64,000 nucleotides of DNA from Thalassolituus maritimus (GCA_913019975.1 CAJWBH010000001.1:1-64000); one strand, 5' to 3'; counted from the stretch's first letter, positions 44,650 through 54,126 are shown. Translations and numbers: made by a program. Notes: generated from the letters alone by a model not told the origin.

Positions 44650-45594
44650 TTATTCTGATGTAGCGAAGGGCAGGCGAGCCGTCTTTTTAGGTTGGGTCGG
44701 AAAGCCCAGGTATTCTCTCAGAACATCGTCGAATTTATTCCAGTAATAGGCTTCGTCGCCAACCGGAACCAACCAGGCCGCGACGGCTCGGCGGTATGAG
44801 CGGCTATTGACGATATCTGGCAGGGCTTTATTTATGGCCTGAATGGCTTTTTTACCCTGTTCAGAATTCGTGCAACCTACCGCGCCCAGAATAAAATTGC
44901 CGCGGGTTTCACTGATAGGTAAGAAGCGGAGCTGCCCTGCTTGTTCAGCCGAGTCTACATGGTGATTAAGAACAAACTCGTAATCGATGATGAAATCAAA
45001 GCGGCCCTCATTCAGCATAGTGAGAATTCCACGGGTTTCTGTAGATCCCGCGCGAGCATTAATTTCAATATTGTGTCGGTAGCGCCGCAGCATCCTGTCG
45101 AGCTTTTCTCCGTAAGTACGGCCGCTGATGTGCCCCATACTGGTCTTCTGCTCGCTGATTATCGATTCCAGCGATACGCTGCCATCTTCATGAACGGTTA
45201 AGCTCTCAGCGAATGCGTTGGTGGTGATGATACCGTGGGGGAGGTACATGGCATTGGGCACTGAGAGCAGGTAGTCATCGCTCAGTGGTGCCTCATGGAT
45301 CATGGTCGCGAAGCATAGTGGATCGTAAGGCTTCCAGCTCGATGACAACCGACTCAGCGGCACATGAAGAGTGTCATGTCGGTAATGATCCAAAGCACCT
45401 TCAATCTGAGTTTGCAATTGATCACCAAAGCCTTGCTGGCCATCTGATCTGATGATGTAGAAAGGGGGCGCGTCGTTTTTTACCCAATTCAGATTCTCGG
45501 GGGCTGATTCTTCAGCATGAACGACAAAACAAAACATCCATATCAGCACGGTAACCGTGCATTTGACTAGGTGTTGCGACAACTTCCGTCTCAT
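44650..45594 (-). CDS. Periplasmic solute-binding-like protein (SBP_bac_3 superfamily)
   Basis: A 314-residue exported protein. ATG 45594 gives the signal peptide (VKCTVTVLIWMFCFVVHAEE, cleavage after VHA). The mature part (WVKNDAPPFYIIRSDGQQGFGDQLQ, split near residue 45) and the two-lobe layout resemble the orphan family 3 binding proteins common in Pseudomonas and Vibrio relatives. No transporter genes are next to it. Ligand unknown. Confidence 0.7.
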   Translation of the reverse strand: MRRKLSQHLVKCTVTVLIWMFCFVVHAEESAPENLNWVKNDAPPFYIIRSDGQQGFGDQLQTQIEGALDHYRHDTLHVPLSRLSSSWKPYDPLCFATMIHEAPLSDDYLLSVPNAMYLPHGIITTNAFAESLTVHEDGSVSLESIISEQKTSMGHISGRTYGEKLDRMLRRYRHNIEINARAGSTETRGILTMLNEGRFDFIIDYEFVLNHHVDSAEQAGQLRFLPISETRGNFILGAVGCTNSEQGKKAIQAINKALPDIVNSRSYRRAVAAWLVPVGDEAYYWNKFDDVLREYLGFPTQPKKTARLPFATSE

Positions 45595-45799
45595 AGACCC
45601 CACTCACCAGACTTCTGCATCCTTTCAACTGAGGGTATGCCGGTTCACAAACCAGGTCAATCCTCACTGATGCACGGCACATTTGCACATTGGCAGTCAT
45701 GATTGTGTCCGGTAACCTGAGACGCTTTCCTGATTCAAAACCAGAAGTTGCTAGTAATAGAAGTCGCTAAAAATAATACCGCTAACAATAATATAGGGG

Positions 45800-47281
45800 A
45801 TGACTGTGTCTAAAGAGTGGGCTTTCTGCGGCATCGCAGAACTTCAGGCAGCGCTGGCTGCTGGAGAGGTTACCAGCCGAGGGTTGGTAGAATACTTCCG
45901 TGATCGCATTGAAAAGCTGAACCCAGCACTGAACGCCGTCGTGGCAACGAACTTTGATGATGCATTATCTCGTGCCGATGCTGCCGATGAAGCGAGAGCA
46001 AAAGGCGAGTCATGGGGCCCTTTGCATGGTATCCCAATGACGATCAAAGATACCTTCGAAGTTGTCGGTATGCCTTGTACTGCGGGTTCCCGCTCTCTAG
46101 CCAAACATATACCAGCGGAAAATGCGTTTACCGTACAGCGCCTTGTCGACGCCGGTGCCATTCCTTTCGGTAAAACCAATGTGCCTTTGTTTGCAGGTGA
46201 TCTGCAGAGCTTCAACAAGGTCTACGGCACCACAAACAACCCCCATGACACCAGTCGCACACCGGGCGGCTCATCCGGCGGTGCAGCGGCTGCGCTTGCT
46301 GCAGGACTTACCCCGATTGAACTGGGGTCTGATCTTGCGGGCTCTATCCGCACACCATCGCATTTCTGTGGAACCTACGGTCACAAGCCAACACATGGCA
46401 TCATCGCCAGCCGCGGTCATATTCCTGGCCCACCAGGGATGCTTCTTGAACCAGACCTGTCGACCCCAGGGCCGATGACGCGTCATGCTGATGACCTGGA
46501 TGTCATGCTCGATATTCTGGCAGCACCTGGTCCATTAATGGGTAATTCATGGTCACTGACACTGCCCGAGGCGCCTGAGAAAGACCTGAGTGGCTATAAG
46601 GTGCTGTTATGGACTCAGGATTCATTGAGCCCGATTGATGATGAGTTGCAGGCGGCCTACACAGCGTTGGCTGCACACCTGAAGTCTCAAGGTGTAGACG
46701 TTACCACAGGAGCGCCAGAAGGGATGTCGCTGGAGACCTTTGTCCCGACCTATATGAACCTGCTCGGTTCGGTGCTCAGTGGAACCCTGAAGCCTGCTCA
46801 ACGCCGGGTGACGGCGGTGATTGGTAAGCTCGCCGGCAAGTTCGGTGCGAAGCTTAAACTCAGTGCTCATATCGATAAACTGCTGAAAGGGATGACACAG
46901 GTTCATGCTGACTGGCTGCAACAGCACGAGACGCGTCTGCGAATTGCGCAGAAAGCCGATAAGTTATTTGATCAGTACGATGTGATACTGACTCCTGTGG
47001 TTCATGTGCCTGCGTTCAAGCATCAACCAAAGCCTGCAATGCACAAGCGCAAACTCCACGTAAACGGTATGCCTGGCCCTTACACGGATATCTTTATGTG
47101 GATTGCTCCGGCAACATTAATGGGGTTACCCGCAACCAGCGCACCTGTGGGCTCAACAAAGAACGGCCTGCCGGTGAACGTGCAGATCCTTGGCCGCAAA
47201 TATCATGATAAAACGACGATTAAATTTGCGTCTCTGTTAGAGAAATCATTCCGCGGTTTTGTTAAACCAGAAGGGTACTGA
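45800..47281 (+). CDS. Amidase (amidase-signature family)
   Basis: A 493-residue amidase-signature enzyme. The catalytic Lys is in PMTIKDTFEV, the cis-Ser in GGSSGGAAAALAAG and the nucleophile Ser in SDLAGSIRTP near residue 180. Length and lack of a C-terminal extension argue against allophanate hydrolase (about 600 residues). An gggg motif abuts ATG 45800, so GTG 45806, six bases after it, may be the real start. Substrate unknown. It is separated from the next gene by 31 bases and probably cotranscribed. Confidence 0.85.
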   Translation: MTVSKEWAFCGIAELQAALAAGEVTSRGLVEYFRDRIEKLNPALNAVVATNFDDALSRADAADEARAKGESWGPLHGIPMTIKDTFEVVGMPCTAGSRSLAKHIPAENAFTVQRLVDAGAIPFGKTNVPLFAGDLQSFNKVYGTTNNPHDTSRTPGGSSGGAAAALAAGLTPIELGSDLAGSIRTPSHFCGTYGHKPTHGIIASRGHIPGPPGMLLEPDLSTPGPMTRHADDLDVMLDILAAPGPLMGNSWSLTLPEAPEKDLSGYKVLLWTQDSLSPIDDELQAAYTALAAHLKSQGVDVTTGAPEGMSLETFVPTYMNLLGSVLSGTLKPAQRRVTAVIGKLAGKFGAKLKLSAHIDKLLKGMTQVHADWLQQHETRLRIAQKADKLFDQYDVILTPVVHVPAFKHQPKPAMHKRKLHVNGMPGPYTDIFMWIAPATLMGLPATSAPVGSTKNGLPVNVQILGRKYHDKTTIKFASLLEKSFRGFVKPEGY

Positions 47282-47312
47282 CTTCTGTCTCAAGTGAACT
47301 CTGTGAGGGTAC

Positions 47313-48077
47313 ATGCTCGAACTGATACCTGACGGCCTGACCCTGACAGAGGCCCTGATACTTTTTGCTGCGTCATTCCTTGGCTCCTTTATAACGGCGG
47401 CTTTGGGAGTGGGTGGGGGCGCCTTTCTGATTACCGTGATGGCAAGCATCGTGCCGCCCATAGCTCTGGTGCCAGTGCACGGTGTGGTGCAACTGGGATC
47501 AAATGCGTCGCGCGCGTTCCTTTCCCGCCAGTACCTTGATCGCCCACGTCTGTTCTGGTTTGTCGCGGGCGCCATTATCGCTGTCGCCGGTGGTGTCTGG
47601 CTGGTCGGGCGCCTCGATGCCCAATTGATTCCTCTGTTTATCGCTTTGTTTGTTCTCTGGATTACCTGGCTACCGATGCCAAAAATTGGCCTCGGGCGCA
47701 CTCGTGTCGGTTTAGCGGTCGGGGGCTTTATTACGACATTGGCGAGTTTTCTGGTCGGTGCCTCGGGCCCACTTGTCTCGGCCTGGCTGAGCAAAGATGC
47801 TCACAATAAGTGGCATTACACTGCGCTTTTCTCCACCGCGATGAGCATTCAGCATCTGCTTAAAATCATCGTATTCGGCGCTATCGGCTTCGCGTTCTCT
47901 GCCTGGATTCCGGTTATGGCGGGCATGATTGTTTTAGGTTATCTGGGGACAAAGTCAGGGCTTAAACTGCTCGGCAAACTGCCCGAAGCGCGTTTCAGAC
48001 TGCTGTACCGCTGGTTTCTTAGTTTGCTGGCTGTGCGCTTGTTAGTTGCGTGGTGGTTGTCGCTTTCAGTAAGCTGA
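47313..48077 (+). CDS. Sulfite exporter TauE/SafE family membrane protein
   Basis: A 254-residue protein with about eight hydrophobic segments. The duplicated TauE/SafE glycine motif is visible: LGVGGGAFLI near residue 30 and FLVGASGPLVSAWL near residue 148. Members export sulfite, sulfoacetate or other anions. Next to an amidase its substrate cannot be told. Confidence 0.85.
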   Translation: MLELIPDGLTLTEALILFAASFLGSFITAALGVGGGAFLITVMASIVPPIALVPVHGVVQLGSNASRAFLSRQYLDRPRLFWFVAGAIIAVAGGVWLVGRLDAQLIPLFIALFVLWITWLPMPKIGLGRTRVGLAVGGFITTLASFLVGASGPLVSAWLSKDAHNKWHYTALFSTAMSIQHLLKIIVFGAIGFAFSAWIPVMAGMIVLGYLGTKSGLKLLGKLPEARFRLLYRWFLSLLAVRLLVAWWLSLSVS

Positions 48078-48142
48078 CCTGACGGTCAGTAAAAGGTAAA
48101 TAAGGCCTGAATGGCCGTTATCAGCAGCCTTCCCAAACTCTT

Positions 48143-48160
48143 TTCACCCAAACGGGTGAA
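48143..48160. promoter_or_regulatory. 18-base palindrome, copy 1 (upstream of lipoprotein gene)
   Basis: TTCACCCAAACGGGTGAA is a perfect 7-base palindrome with a 4-base centre. It has the same outer bases, TTCACC-N6-GGTGAA, as a second copy at 49650-49667. It lies 66 bases before the lipoprotein start and just behind the TauE gene. It might be an operator, or a hairpin ending the upstream transcript, though no T tract follows. Confidence 0.5.
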
Positions 48161-48225
48161 GAAAGCCCGAATACCCTTCTGGTCTACTTCTTTCGTTGAC
48201 AAAAATTAACGTTCGGGAGAGCAGA

Positions 48226-49548
48226 ATGGAACTGAATAAATTAACACTGGCGGTACTTGCCGCGACTTCTATGACTCTGGTTGGCTGTGGTGGCGGTTCG
48301 TCATCTTCCAGTGATGATGAAACCGGTGACGACATCGTTACGCCTGATCCTCTTGCGGTGTATACCGATACAGCATGGTCTTTAGGTGCGGATGAGCTGG
48401 TTGGCCTTACTTACCCTCAGAATGCGACAAACGGTGACATGGTTGCGCTTAAGCGTTCGACCGGCTCTGACGACAGCATCTCCCACACCTTGATGGTAGC
48501 GCCTGCAGCAACAAAAGAATTTGTAGCAGTTGAGGGCGTAGCACTCGAAAAAGACTACTACCGTGATGTTCTGGCGTTGCCTGTGTCTGGTACTGTCGAA
48601 GGCGAAGAAATCGACACTGTTCTGATTGCGACTTGCGGATACGATGAGGCCAGCGCAATTGAAGGCGGAGAAGCCATTGATGGTGGCGAGGGCGGTGGAG
48701 CCAGCGCTCAATTGGTTGCCATTGAAGAAGAAACTCAGACTCCAGCAAGCCTGGAGATCTATCTGGCCGGTACAGACATCAGCGCATCGCTGGATATTAA
48801 CGATGAGACCAAGAGTAACTTCTTCCTGGTTGACTGCCATTCGCTCGGCGGTCTATCGGCATCTGACCTGAGTGACGAGGAAACGCCAGCCTATGAGATT
48901 GATTTCTTTATTACTGGTAAGGATAGCACTGGTGAAGTCGCAGTTTTTAAAGCCAGCCTGATTTACGATTATGAGAACAATGAAGTAACTGAAAGTGACT
49001 TTACTGTGTTGGATGCTGACGCTGGTATTATTGTGACGGCAGTTGAAGAAGATCCTGAAGATGATTTCCTGGTTGCCATGACTGTTGAGGACAACACCTA
49101 TCTTTTGAGTGCGCTGGAATCGGCAGGCATTGAACTGAATAATGATGGTAATCCATTTACATCTGATACTGAAAATGGGGTAGTTATCCTGGACCTGGTA
49201 TACAGCGGCGAAAGCTTACTTGCTGTTTCAGCAGATGCCGGTCTCGCCGGTGCGGACTTCAATGGAGGTGAGTACGTATTGCTGAGCGGTGGTGATTTCA
49301 CCCGATGCGTTGATCAGCTGGCTGTAAACGGCACAACGGTGTGGTGCCACGACTCTACTGACGAAGGCAAGCTCATTGAGTTTACGGCACCAACAGTACC
49401 GCAGTCTGACGTAGTCGAGGAAACTCCGGAAGAGTCTCCAGTGAGAGCAGTGTCTCCTGCTGCCTCTTCTTACAAAGCAAGTAAAGAAGAAGCCGAGCAG
49501 ATTAAGGCGGAACTCGAAGGCGCTGGTGCTGAAGTCGAAGTGAAATAA
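48226..49548 (+). CDS. Lipoprotein with a bL12-like C-terminal tail
   Basis: A 440-residue outer-membrane or periplasmic lipoprotein. The signal peptide ends in the lipobox LVGC followed by GGGSSSSSDDE, a flexible acidic linker. The middle is acidic, beta-rich and of no known family, with Cys residues (near 127, 204, 365 and 377) that may form disulfides. The last 18 residues, AEQIKAELEGAGAEVEVK, closely match the C-terminus of ribosomal protein bL12 (L7/L12). ATG 48226 follows gggaga. Function unknown. Confidence 0.7.
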   Translation: MELNKLTLAVLAATSMTLVGCGGGSSSSSDDETGDDIVTPDPLAVYTDTAWSLGADELVGLTYPQNATNGDMVALKRSTGSDDSISHTLMVAPAATKEFVAVEGVALEKDYYRDVLALPVSGTVEGEEIDTVLIATCGYDEASAIEGGEAIDGGEGGGASAQLVAIEEETQTPASLEIYLAGTDISASLDINDETKSNFFLVDCHSLGGLSASDLSDEETPAYEIDFFITGKDSTGEVAVFKASLIYDYENNEVTESDFTVLDADAGIIVTAVEEDPEDDFLVAMTVEDNTYLLSALESAGIELNNDGNPFTSDTENGVVILDLVYSGESLLAVSADAGLAGADFNGGEYVLLSGGDFTRCVDQLAVNGTTVWCHDSTDEGKLIEFTAPTVPQSDVVEETPEESPVRAVSPAASSYKASKEEAEQIKAELEGAGAEVEVK

Positions 49549-49582
49549 TCACTGACATTACTCATTCTTACCACACTCTTTT

Positions 49583-49608
49583 AGCCCTCTTTTCAGGGGG
49601 CTTTTTTG
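49583..49608 (+). terminator. Rho-independent terminator of the lipoprotein gene
   Basis: gccctc pairs with gggggc (one G-T pair) around a ttttca loop and is followed by T6, 35 bases after the lipoprotein stop. Confidence 0.85.
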
Positions 49609-49649
49609 TCCTTTGATAGAGGTCAAGCTATGAATCTTAAGTTTCATAT

Positions 49650-49667
49650 TTCACCTGTTTAGGTGAA
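49650..49667. promoter_or_regulatory. 18-base palindrome, copy 2 (upstream of hybrid kinase gene)
   Basis: TTCACCTGTTTAGGTGAA is a 7-base palindrome with a 4-base centre, the same design as the copy at 48143-48160. It lies about 190 bases before the kinase start and after the lipoprotein terminator, so it is more likely a protein binding site than a transcript end. The rest of 49611-49858 holds no gene. Confidence 0.5.
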
Positions 49668-49858
49668 GTAGTCACCAGAGTAGTCGTTTACTATTGATTC
49701 GTGCTTAAAGGTATACTCGTTAGAGCATTTGGAAGCTGAAGGTAAGGCAGATCGCCCAGTGCCAGTGTCTGAACAATGATCAGGGGTATAATCCGGTAAT
49801 AGAATCATGTAGGCCTCTTCGGGTGTCAGAAGCAAAGTGATGTTAAGGAGTAATCGCG

Positions 49859-51622
49859 TTGGCAGGACTTCTAAAGAAACTTAAAAATGAGTTTCTCCCT
49901 CCTATAAGTGAACACCCGTTGGCGGAAGACCTGCAGTGGGAAAGGCACAACCTTTTTATGGCGGAAGTCGGTTCCCGGATGGTTGGGTCGGTCATTGTGG
50001 CCTGTATTGTTGGCTTGATGTTTTATTCATCGGCGACAGCTAATGCGCTCCTCACCTGGTTCTCTGGTATTCTTTTTGTTGCTATCAACTCCTGGGTACT
50101 GATACGTTGGCATTATCGCTCAGACCATGAAAATCGTTCTTTAAGTTACGTCCGTACCTGGCATTGGGTCAACCTCTATCTATCGGTGATATGGGGCATT
50201 TTCTGGGCTCTGACGCCTTTTCTGTTTTTTCCTGACGCCAGTCAGATTCAGATACTTTCGCTGTTGTTGCTGGTGGTGGTTGCTTCCTCCATGCCATCAG
50301 TCACTATGGGGTGTTATCCCGATATTTATATTACGTTTCTTACGCCTGTTTTTTTCAGCTTCAGCTGGCACCTTCTGTCAGTAGATTTTGGTGGTGAAAT
50401 ACTGCCCCTGATTATCGCACCACTTACCTGGATGATGTTGGTGCTGTTCAGTATCGTGATTCATCGAACTCATATGGAGTCGATCATTCTCCGTCTCGAG
50501 CACCGTAACGCGCAGGAATTAGCGGATGAGCGGACAGCTGCGAAAACACGCTTTATTGCTGTCGCCAGCCACGACCTTCGTCAACCTGTGCAGGCGGCTC
50601 GCCTGTACGCAGAAGCAATGCTTTCGAACCCTGATATGCGAAATCAGGAAACGTCTGAAAAGCTGGTAAGAAGCTTATCCTCTGCCAGTCACCTTTTGGA
50701 CAGACTGCTGGATATATCTAAGCTGGATGCTGGCGTACTGGAAGTAAATCGCCAGACGGTGCGTGTTCAGAAAGTATTAAATGAAATATCCGCCGTTCAC
50801 TCGGTACATGCGATAGAAAAGGGAATTCAATTGCGTGTTCAGGGCGAACAATGCATTGTTTCTGCAGACAAAAGCATTCTGATTGAAATCCTCGATAATG
50901 TGATTGGTAATGCCGTCAGGTATACGGACCATGGAGAGGTAACCGTGTCGGCGCATGCTTCAGGGGGCACTGTCTGCCTGACAGTAAAAGATACTGGGCA
51001 GGGAATTCCAAAGGCTAAACAGGCCATTGTATTTGAAGAGTTTGTGCAGCTGGATTCTGGCCCGGAGACGGTTACCGGAAATGCCGGCATGGGACTTGGG
51101 CTGCCGATTGTTAAGCGCTTATGCGAGCTGCATGCGATACCTTTCGAGTTCGAATCTGACGTAGGGCAGGGCACGTCTTTTCGGTTCTATTTACCGCGTG
51201 CTTTTGAAAGCGGTGCGGATACAACGGACGATAGCGTACCCAGAAAGCAGGCTTCTCTGCGTATTCTGGTAATCGATGATGAGCCTCAGATTACTGATTC
51301 TTTGTCGATGATTCTCGTAGCCGCTGGTCATGACGTTGAAGTTGCTCATAGCATGCAACAGCTTAAGCAGATCCTCAGGTCGGGGCGCTTTGTTCCCCAG
51401 CTGGTACTCTCAGATGACAGGCTGCCGGGTAATCTTGCATCCGGTGATATCATCGAAGAAGTTAATTCTCATTTGGGCAGGCCTGTCCCGGCGATCATTA
51501 TGACTGGTAATACATCTCCCGAAAGAATTCAGGCACTTAAATCCAGTGGATACCCAGTACTGTTCAAACCCGTAAGCAACGCGGAAATTACGACTGCTAT
51601 CACGCAGTTAGAGATCTCTTAA
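49859..51622 (+). CDS. Hybrid sensor histidine kinase with C-terminal receiver domain
   Basis: A 587-residue membrane kinase, TTG start 8 bases after aaggag. Six hydrophobic segments (about residues 40-205) form the input region without a periplasmic sensor domain. The H-box is SHDLRQPVQAARLYAEA near residue 240, the N-box EILDNVIGNAVRYTD, G boxes KDTGQGIPK and GMGLGLPIVKRL. A receiver domain follows (about 465-587, DDEP, the Asp in VLSDDRLPG, FKPV). The DLRQP-type H-box is typical of kinases paired with NarL-type regulators, as found convergently next door. Confidence 0.88.
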   Translation: MAGLLKKLKNEFLPPISEHPLAEDLQWERHNLFMAEVGSRMVGSVIVACIVGLMFYSSATANALLTWFSGILFVAINSWVLIRWHYRSDHENRSLSYVRTWHWVNLYLSVIWGIFWALTPFLFFPDASQIQILSLLLLVVVASSMPSVTMGCYPDIYITFLTPVFFSFSWHLLSVDFGGEILPLIIAPLTWMMLVLFSIVIHRTHMESIILRLEHRNAQELADERTAAKTRFIAVASHDLRQPVQAARLYAEAMLSNPDMRNQETSEKLVRSLSSASHLLDRLLDISKLDAGVLEVNRQTVRVQKVLNEISAVHSVHAIEKGIQLRVQGEQCIVSADKSILIEILDNVIGNAVRYTDHGEVTVSAHASGGTVCLTVKDTGQGIPKAKQAIVFEEFVQLDSGPETVTGNAGMGLGLPIVKRLCELHAIPFEFESDVGQGTSFRFYLPRAFESGADTTDDSVPRKQASLRILVIDDEPQITDSLSMILVAAGHDVEVAHSMQQLKQILRSGRFVPQLVLSDDRLPGNLASGDIIEEVNSHLGRPVPAIIMTGNTSPERIQALKSSGYPVLFKPVSNAEITTAITQLEIS

Positions 51623-51652
51623 GAATAATGACAGGTGCATAACGGCCTGAGC

Positions 51653-52258
51653 TCAGAGCCCGAGTGACCTTGCTTTGTTGAGGCACTCAATCCGGCTGCT
51701 TACATTGAGAGTGTCGTACATAAGACGGACATGGGTTTTGATCGTGTTCGGGCTCAGAAATAACATGTCAGCAATTTCGCTATTGCTCATGCCTGACTTC
51801 ATTAACATAAGAATGGCTTGCTGCCGTGGCGATAGCGGGTTTTCGTGAGTTGTCTTATTACCGGTTGGCGCATCACGGAACTCCGCCGGGTAGTAGCCCC
51901 CTTCAACGACGGCGATAATGGCTTCCTTTACTTCAGTTATGCTCTCGGACTTTCGTAAAAAGCCGCGCGCGCCAGCCGCTTTAATCTCTGCCATATTGTG
52001 TGGCGTGAGATTACCAGAGCAGACCAGTACAGGTATCTCAAGGCCATGCTGAGAAAGTATTTTCAGCATGTCTGTGCCCCCCATACCTTCCATTTCGAGG
52101 TCGAGAATAATCAGGTCAGGCTTTTCAGATTTCAGTTGTTCGAGAGCAGGGCGGGCGTCAGGGAAGACGCGGACGGTACAGTTGTGGCCAAAACCCTCGA
52201 TAATATTTTTCAGGGCTTCAGCAAACATCTGATGATCATCGACAAGATAAAACAGCAT
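51653..52258 (-). CDS. NarL/LuxR-type response regulator
   Basis: A 201-residue regulator: receiver with DDHQMF and the acceptor Asp in IILDLEMEGMGG near residue 52, Lys in FLRKSE, then a LuxR HTH (LSPRQQAILMLMKSG then MSNSEIADMLFLSPNTIKTH). It ends 31 bases from the convergent kinase gene and is its probable partner. Target genes unknown. Confidence 0.87.
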   Translation of the reverse strand: MLFYLVDDHQMFAEALKNIIEGFGHNCTVRVFPDARPALEQLKSEKPDLIILDLEMEGMGGTDMLKILSQHGLEIPVLVCSGNLTPHNMAEIKAAGARGFLRKSESITEVKEAIIAVVEGGYYPAEFRDAPTGNKTTHENPLSPRQQAILMLMKSGMSNSEIADMLFLSPNTIKTHVRLMYDTLNVSSRIECLNKARSLGL

Positions 52259-52320
52259 CGGATTCTACAGCTGGAGAGCGTTTACGAAGGTTACCACAAC
52301 CTCAGGTAAGTCAGAGTGTC

Positions 52321-53205
52321 TTATGACGACCATTTCTGGCAAAGATCCATCCAGGCCTGAATACCTGCACTCTGGTATTTCTGCTTGTGCAGTATCAGAT
52401 ACAGGCGTCGGTGAAGGTCGCGCTCCGGTGTATGTATACGTACTAATCGCCCACTCTGGAGTTCATCCTCAAGTGTCATTAATGACAGGCAACCCACTCC
52501 GAGGTTTTCCTGAACCGCGCGTTTAATTGCCTCTGTATGCTGCAACTCCAGTGCGATATTCATCTCCGGGAGCAGGCCACGCATTGCGCGGTTAAATGCC
52601 TGTCGTGTGCCCGAGCCGTTCTCACGAAGAATCCAGGAGGCCGCCATCAGTTGCTGATCGGTGACCTTATCAGAGTTCGCTAATTCATGCTCCGGGCTGC
52701 AGAACACCGTCAGTTCGTCACTGCGCCAGGGCTTAATATCCAGGTGAGGGTGCTGGAATTCGCCTTCGATCATGCCTACGTCCAGTTCAAAATTCAGAAC
52801 GCGCTCGGCGATGTGTTCAGTGTTCTCAACGTCCAGCGTGATCGGAGCATCTGGATGCAGGCTCATATACTCAGCGACCATCTGCACTGCGAGATAATTT
52901 CCGATGGATAAGGTTGCGCCAATGTTCAGCGGGCCAGCGTCTGCGTTATTGAGCAAACTCTGCTCCAGATCATCGGCCATCCCCATCAGTCTCTCGGCAG
53001 CAGGGCGTAACTGCTTACCTCGATCGCTCAACTGCAGGCGTTTACCAACCCGGTCGAATAAGAGCACGTCGAATTGGGTTTCCAGATCTTTCAGAGCGCT
53101 GCTCGCCGCACTCTGGGACATGTTCAGTTCACTCGCTGCGCGGGTCAGGTTGCCAGCTTGTGCGATCGCGAGGAAGACCTCGAGTTGCCGCAGTGTATAT
53201 CTCAT
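52321..53205 (-). CDS. finR: LysR-type regulator, FinR-like
   Basis: A 294-residue LysR regulator: MRYTLRQLEVFLAIAQAGNL start, AASELNMSQSAASSALKDLE helix-turn-helix, and an effector domain of the CysB/CbbR-like plan. It is divergent from the ferredoxin-NADP reductase gene; in Pseudomonas the LysR regulator FinR is placed in the same way and activates fpr under oxidative stress. The name rests on this context and on similarity. Confidence 0.75.
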   Translation of the reverse strand: MRYTLRQLEVFLAIAQAGNLTRAASELNMSQSAASSALKDLETQFDVLLFDRVGKRLQLSDRGKQLRPAAERLMGMADDLEQSLLNNADAGPLNIGATLSIGNYLAVQMVAEYMSLHPDAPITLDVENTEHIAERVLNFELDVGMIEGEFQHPHLDIKPWRSDELTVFCSPEHELANSDKVTDQQLMAASWILRENGSGTRQAFNRAMRGLLPEMNIALELQHTEAIKRAVQENLGVGCLSLMTLEDELQSGRLVRIHTPERDLHRRLYLILHKQKYQSAGIQAWMDLCQKWSS

Positions 53206-53243
53206 TGGTTTGCGTCCCGGAATACTGTGATCGGTAAAATCGA

Positions 53244-53256
53244 TTGATTATATCAA
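53244..53256. promoter_or_regulatory. Palindromic candidate FinR site between finR and fpr
   Basis: TTGATTATATCAA is a perfect palindrome with a one-base centre, 38 bases from the finR start and about 97 from fpr, with A/T-rich repeats (ttttatcgaatttga) next to it. It has the T-N11-A layout of LysR sites. The 3-base inner spacing excludes an FNR box, which needs four. Confidence 0.5.
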
Positions 53257-53352
53257 AATAAGTTGTTTTATCGAATTTGATAGTGGGCGTAACCTGTGCT
53301 CATTCTTTGAGCAACCAGCTCAACATCATTCTGAAACAACGGAGTCGCCAAT

Positions 53353-54126
53353 ATGAGCAACCTGATTCGTGAGACAGTTACCAGCGTACACCACTGGAAT
53401 GACACTCTGTTCAGCTTCACTACTACCCGCAACCAGGGCCTGCGTTTTAAGAATGGTCATTTCACTATGATAGGGCTGGAAGTAGAGGATAAGCCGTTGT
53501 TACGCGCCTATAGTATTGCCAGTGCGAACTACGAAGAAGAGATGGAGTTTTTCTCAATTAAGGTGCAAGACGGCCCTCTGACCAAGCACCTGCAGAAATT
53601 GTCTGTTGGCGATGAGATCCTGGTGGGAACCAAGCCAGTGGGTACGCTGATTACAGATAACCTTCTGCCGGGTAAGAACCTTTATCTGTTGAGCACAGGA
53701 ACGGGGCTGGCGCCGTTTATGAGCATCATTAAAGATCTCGATGTCTATGAGCAATACGACAAGGTCATCCTCACTCACGGTGTTCGGTATGTCTCTGAGC
53801 TGGCTTATCAGGACCGTATTGAAAACGAACTGCCAAACAACGAGTACTTCGGGGACATTGTGCGGGATAAGTTAATTTACTACCCGACCGTGACCCGGGA
53901 AGAGTACCGCAATACCGGGCGCCTGACGGACCTTATCCGTAGCGGTAAGCTGGCCGCAGATATTGGTCTGGAGAATATTGATCCGGAGAACGACCGCTTT
54001 ATGCTTTGCGGCAGCCCGGCGATGCTGGATGAGCTGACAGACATGCTCGACGAGCTGGGCTTTAAAGAAGCCCGCGGCGGGCACGCTGGTCATTACGTTA
54101 TCGAGCGTGCATTCGTCGAGAAGTAA
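53353..54126 (+). CDS. fpr: Ferredoxin--NADP reductase
   Basis: A 257-residue bacterial-type (subclass I) reductase. FAD-binding RAYSIAS near residue 51, the NADP site LLSTGTGLAPFMSII near residue 116, FMLCGSPAMLDEL and the terminal HAGHYVIERAFVEK typical of the family. It moves electrons between NADPH and ferredoxin or flavodoxin. Divergent from finR, the usual arrangement. Confidence 0.93.
   Translation: MSNLIRETVTSVHHWNDTLFSFTTTRNQGLRFKNGHFTMIGLEVEDKPLLRAYSIASANYEEEMEFFSIKVQDGPLTKHLQKLSVGDEILVGTKPVGTLITDNLLPGKNLYLLSTGTGLAPFMSIIKDLDVYEQYDKVILTHGVRYVSELAYQDRIENELPNNEYFGDIVRDKLIYYPTVTREEYRNTGRLTDLIRSGKLAADIGLENIDPENDRFMLCGSPAMLDELTDMLDELGFKEARGGHAGHYVIERAFVEK

Noticed and set aside
45800..47281. 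Amidase considered as the missing allophanate hydrolase
   Set aside because: It has only the amidase domain, without the C-terminal domain of AtzF, and lies 33 kb away beside an exporter gene.
48196..48201. TTGACA before the lipoprotein gene considered as a -35 element
   Set aside because: A -10 at proper spacing would fall on the ribosome binding site and start codon.
53244..53256. TTGATTATATCAA considered as an FNR box
   Set aside because: The inner spacing is 3 bases instead of 4; a LysR-type site for FinR fits the context better.
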